Origin: Bacteroidota bacterium | Lineage (GTDB): Bacteria > Bacteroidota > Bacteroidia > Bacteroidales > VadinHA17 | Length of the DNA stretch: 5,911 bases | Reading direction: 5' to 3' | Assembly (NCBI GenBank): GCA_023430725.1 | Contig: JAEYZD010000110.1 | Location: 1 to 5,911 of the forward strand | In this document: positions 5,595 through 5,911 of the stretch, piece after piece | Numbering within the stretch: position 1 is the stretch's first letter | Layout: each line of letters starts with the position of its first letter | The notes under the pieces: model-generated | What the model saw: the letters and a program-made list of their open reading frames with translations, nothing else | Database searches by the model: none | Told to the model about the DNA's origin: nothing | Position numbers and translations under genes: made by a program

Positions 5595-5911
5595 TTGAGG
5601 CGAAAGTTCCTTATCAATATCCTGTTCCTGCTGACGGTGAGCATACTGGTCAAGGCCTTCTGGGTTCTTGGCATCGACCGTACTGTTCAGAACGTGGTTG
5701 GTGAGGCGGCTTATGGCAGTTATTTCTCCCTCTTCAGCTTCTCGGTTCTCTTCACCCTGCTCCTTGACATGGGGCTCTCGGGTTTCAACAACAGGGCCGT
5801 CTCTGCTGATCCCTCCAGGGTGAAACTCTGGTTCGGAAACGTGTTGCTGCTGAGGCTTATGCTGACCGCAGCCTATTTTGTCGTTACCCTGACTGTCGCT
5901 CTTGCCCTTGG
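5595..5911 (+). CDS. polysaccharide flippase (Wzx-like, MOP superfamily), N-terminal part, TTG start
   Basis: The plus strand is open from 5595 to the window end, giving 105 complete codons; the rest lies outside. The product starts MRRKFLINILFLL (TTG read as Met), continues with a first membrane helix (about 5-25), the motif WVLGIDRTVQNVVG (23-36), AYGSYFSLFSFSVLF (39-53), LLLDMGLSGFNNR (55-67), and further helices near 80-105. This layout is typical of Bacteroidota O-antigen or capsule flippases, which move lipid-linked glycan units across the inner membrane. An in-frame TGA at 5580-5582 and no ATG or GTG between it and 5595 make TTG the only common start. No Shine-Dalgarno is seen. A GT4 transferase lies back to back, so this is probably the first gene of a polysaccharide cluster continuing to the right. 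Confidence 0.87.
   Translation, partial: MRRKFLINILFLLTVSILVKAFWVLGIDRTVQNVVGEAAYGSYFSLFSFSVLFTLLLDMGLSGFNNRAVSADPSRVKLWFGNVLLLRLMLTAAYFVVTLTVALAL

Overview
The window looks like ordinary chromosome from a member of the Bacteroidota, probably Bacteroidales-like. Three things point there. The S46 dipeptidyl-peptidase and the flippase are of types characteristic of that phylum. Two promoters fit its unusual consensus (TTG, about 19 bp, TAnnTTTG). Most genes lack a clear Shine-Dalgarno sequence. I place it no lower than phylum with confidence, and I saw no sign of a phage, plasmid, CRISPR array, rRNA or tRNA.

Layout, left to right. (1) 1-272, minus: the N-terminal 90 residues of a SiaC-family (DUF1987) regulatory phosphoprotein, cut by the window edge. 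(2) 334-1388, minus: a two-gene operon, a MarC-family membrane protein followed by RNase HI, joined by an ATGA overlap and preceded by a good Bacteroidota promoter. (3) 1389-1551: a 163-bp gap with a degenerate intergenic repeat built from CAGTC/GGCAG/GGCAATA words, both direct and inverted. It reaches the stop codon of the gene on one side and the promoter of the gene on the other. (4) 1552-3702, minus: a secreted S46 dipeptidyl-peptidase of DPP7-like type, with its own promoter and an overlapping imperfect palindrome. (5) 3778-5513, minus: a GT4-type glycosyltransferase followed by RNase HII, joined by a TGATG overlap. (6) 5595-5911, plus: the start of a polysaccharide (Wzx-like) flippase, divergent from the glycosyltransferase, using TTG as start codon and running off the right edge.

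How the genes relate. The right end appears to be the edge of a surface-polysaccharide locus: the flippase and the glycosyltransferase are back to back across an 81-bp gap. The S46 peptidase is a periplasmic nutrient-acquisition enzyme that removes dipeptides from oligopeptides. The two RNases H are housekeeping enzymes that remove RNA or ribonucleotides from DNA; both happen to sit in this window as second genes of unrelated operons. I found no convincing undescribed multi-gene system. The most interesting items are non-coding: the repeat at 1420-1560 and the dyad over the S46 promoter.
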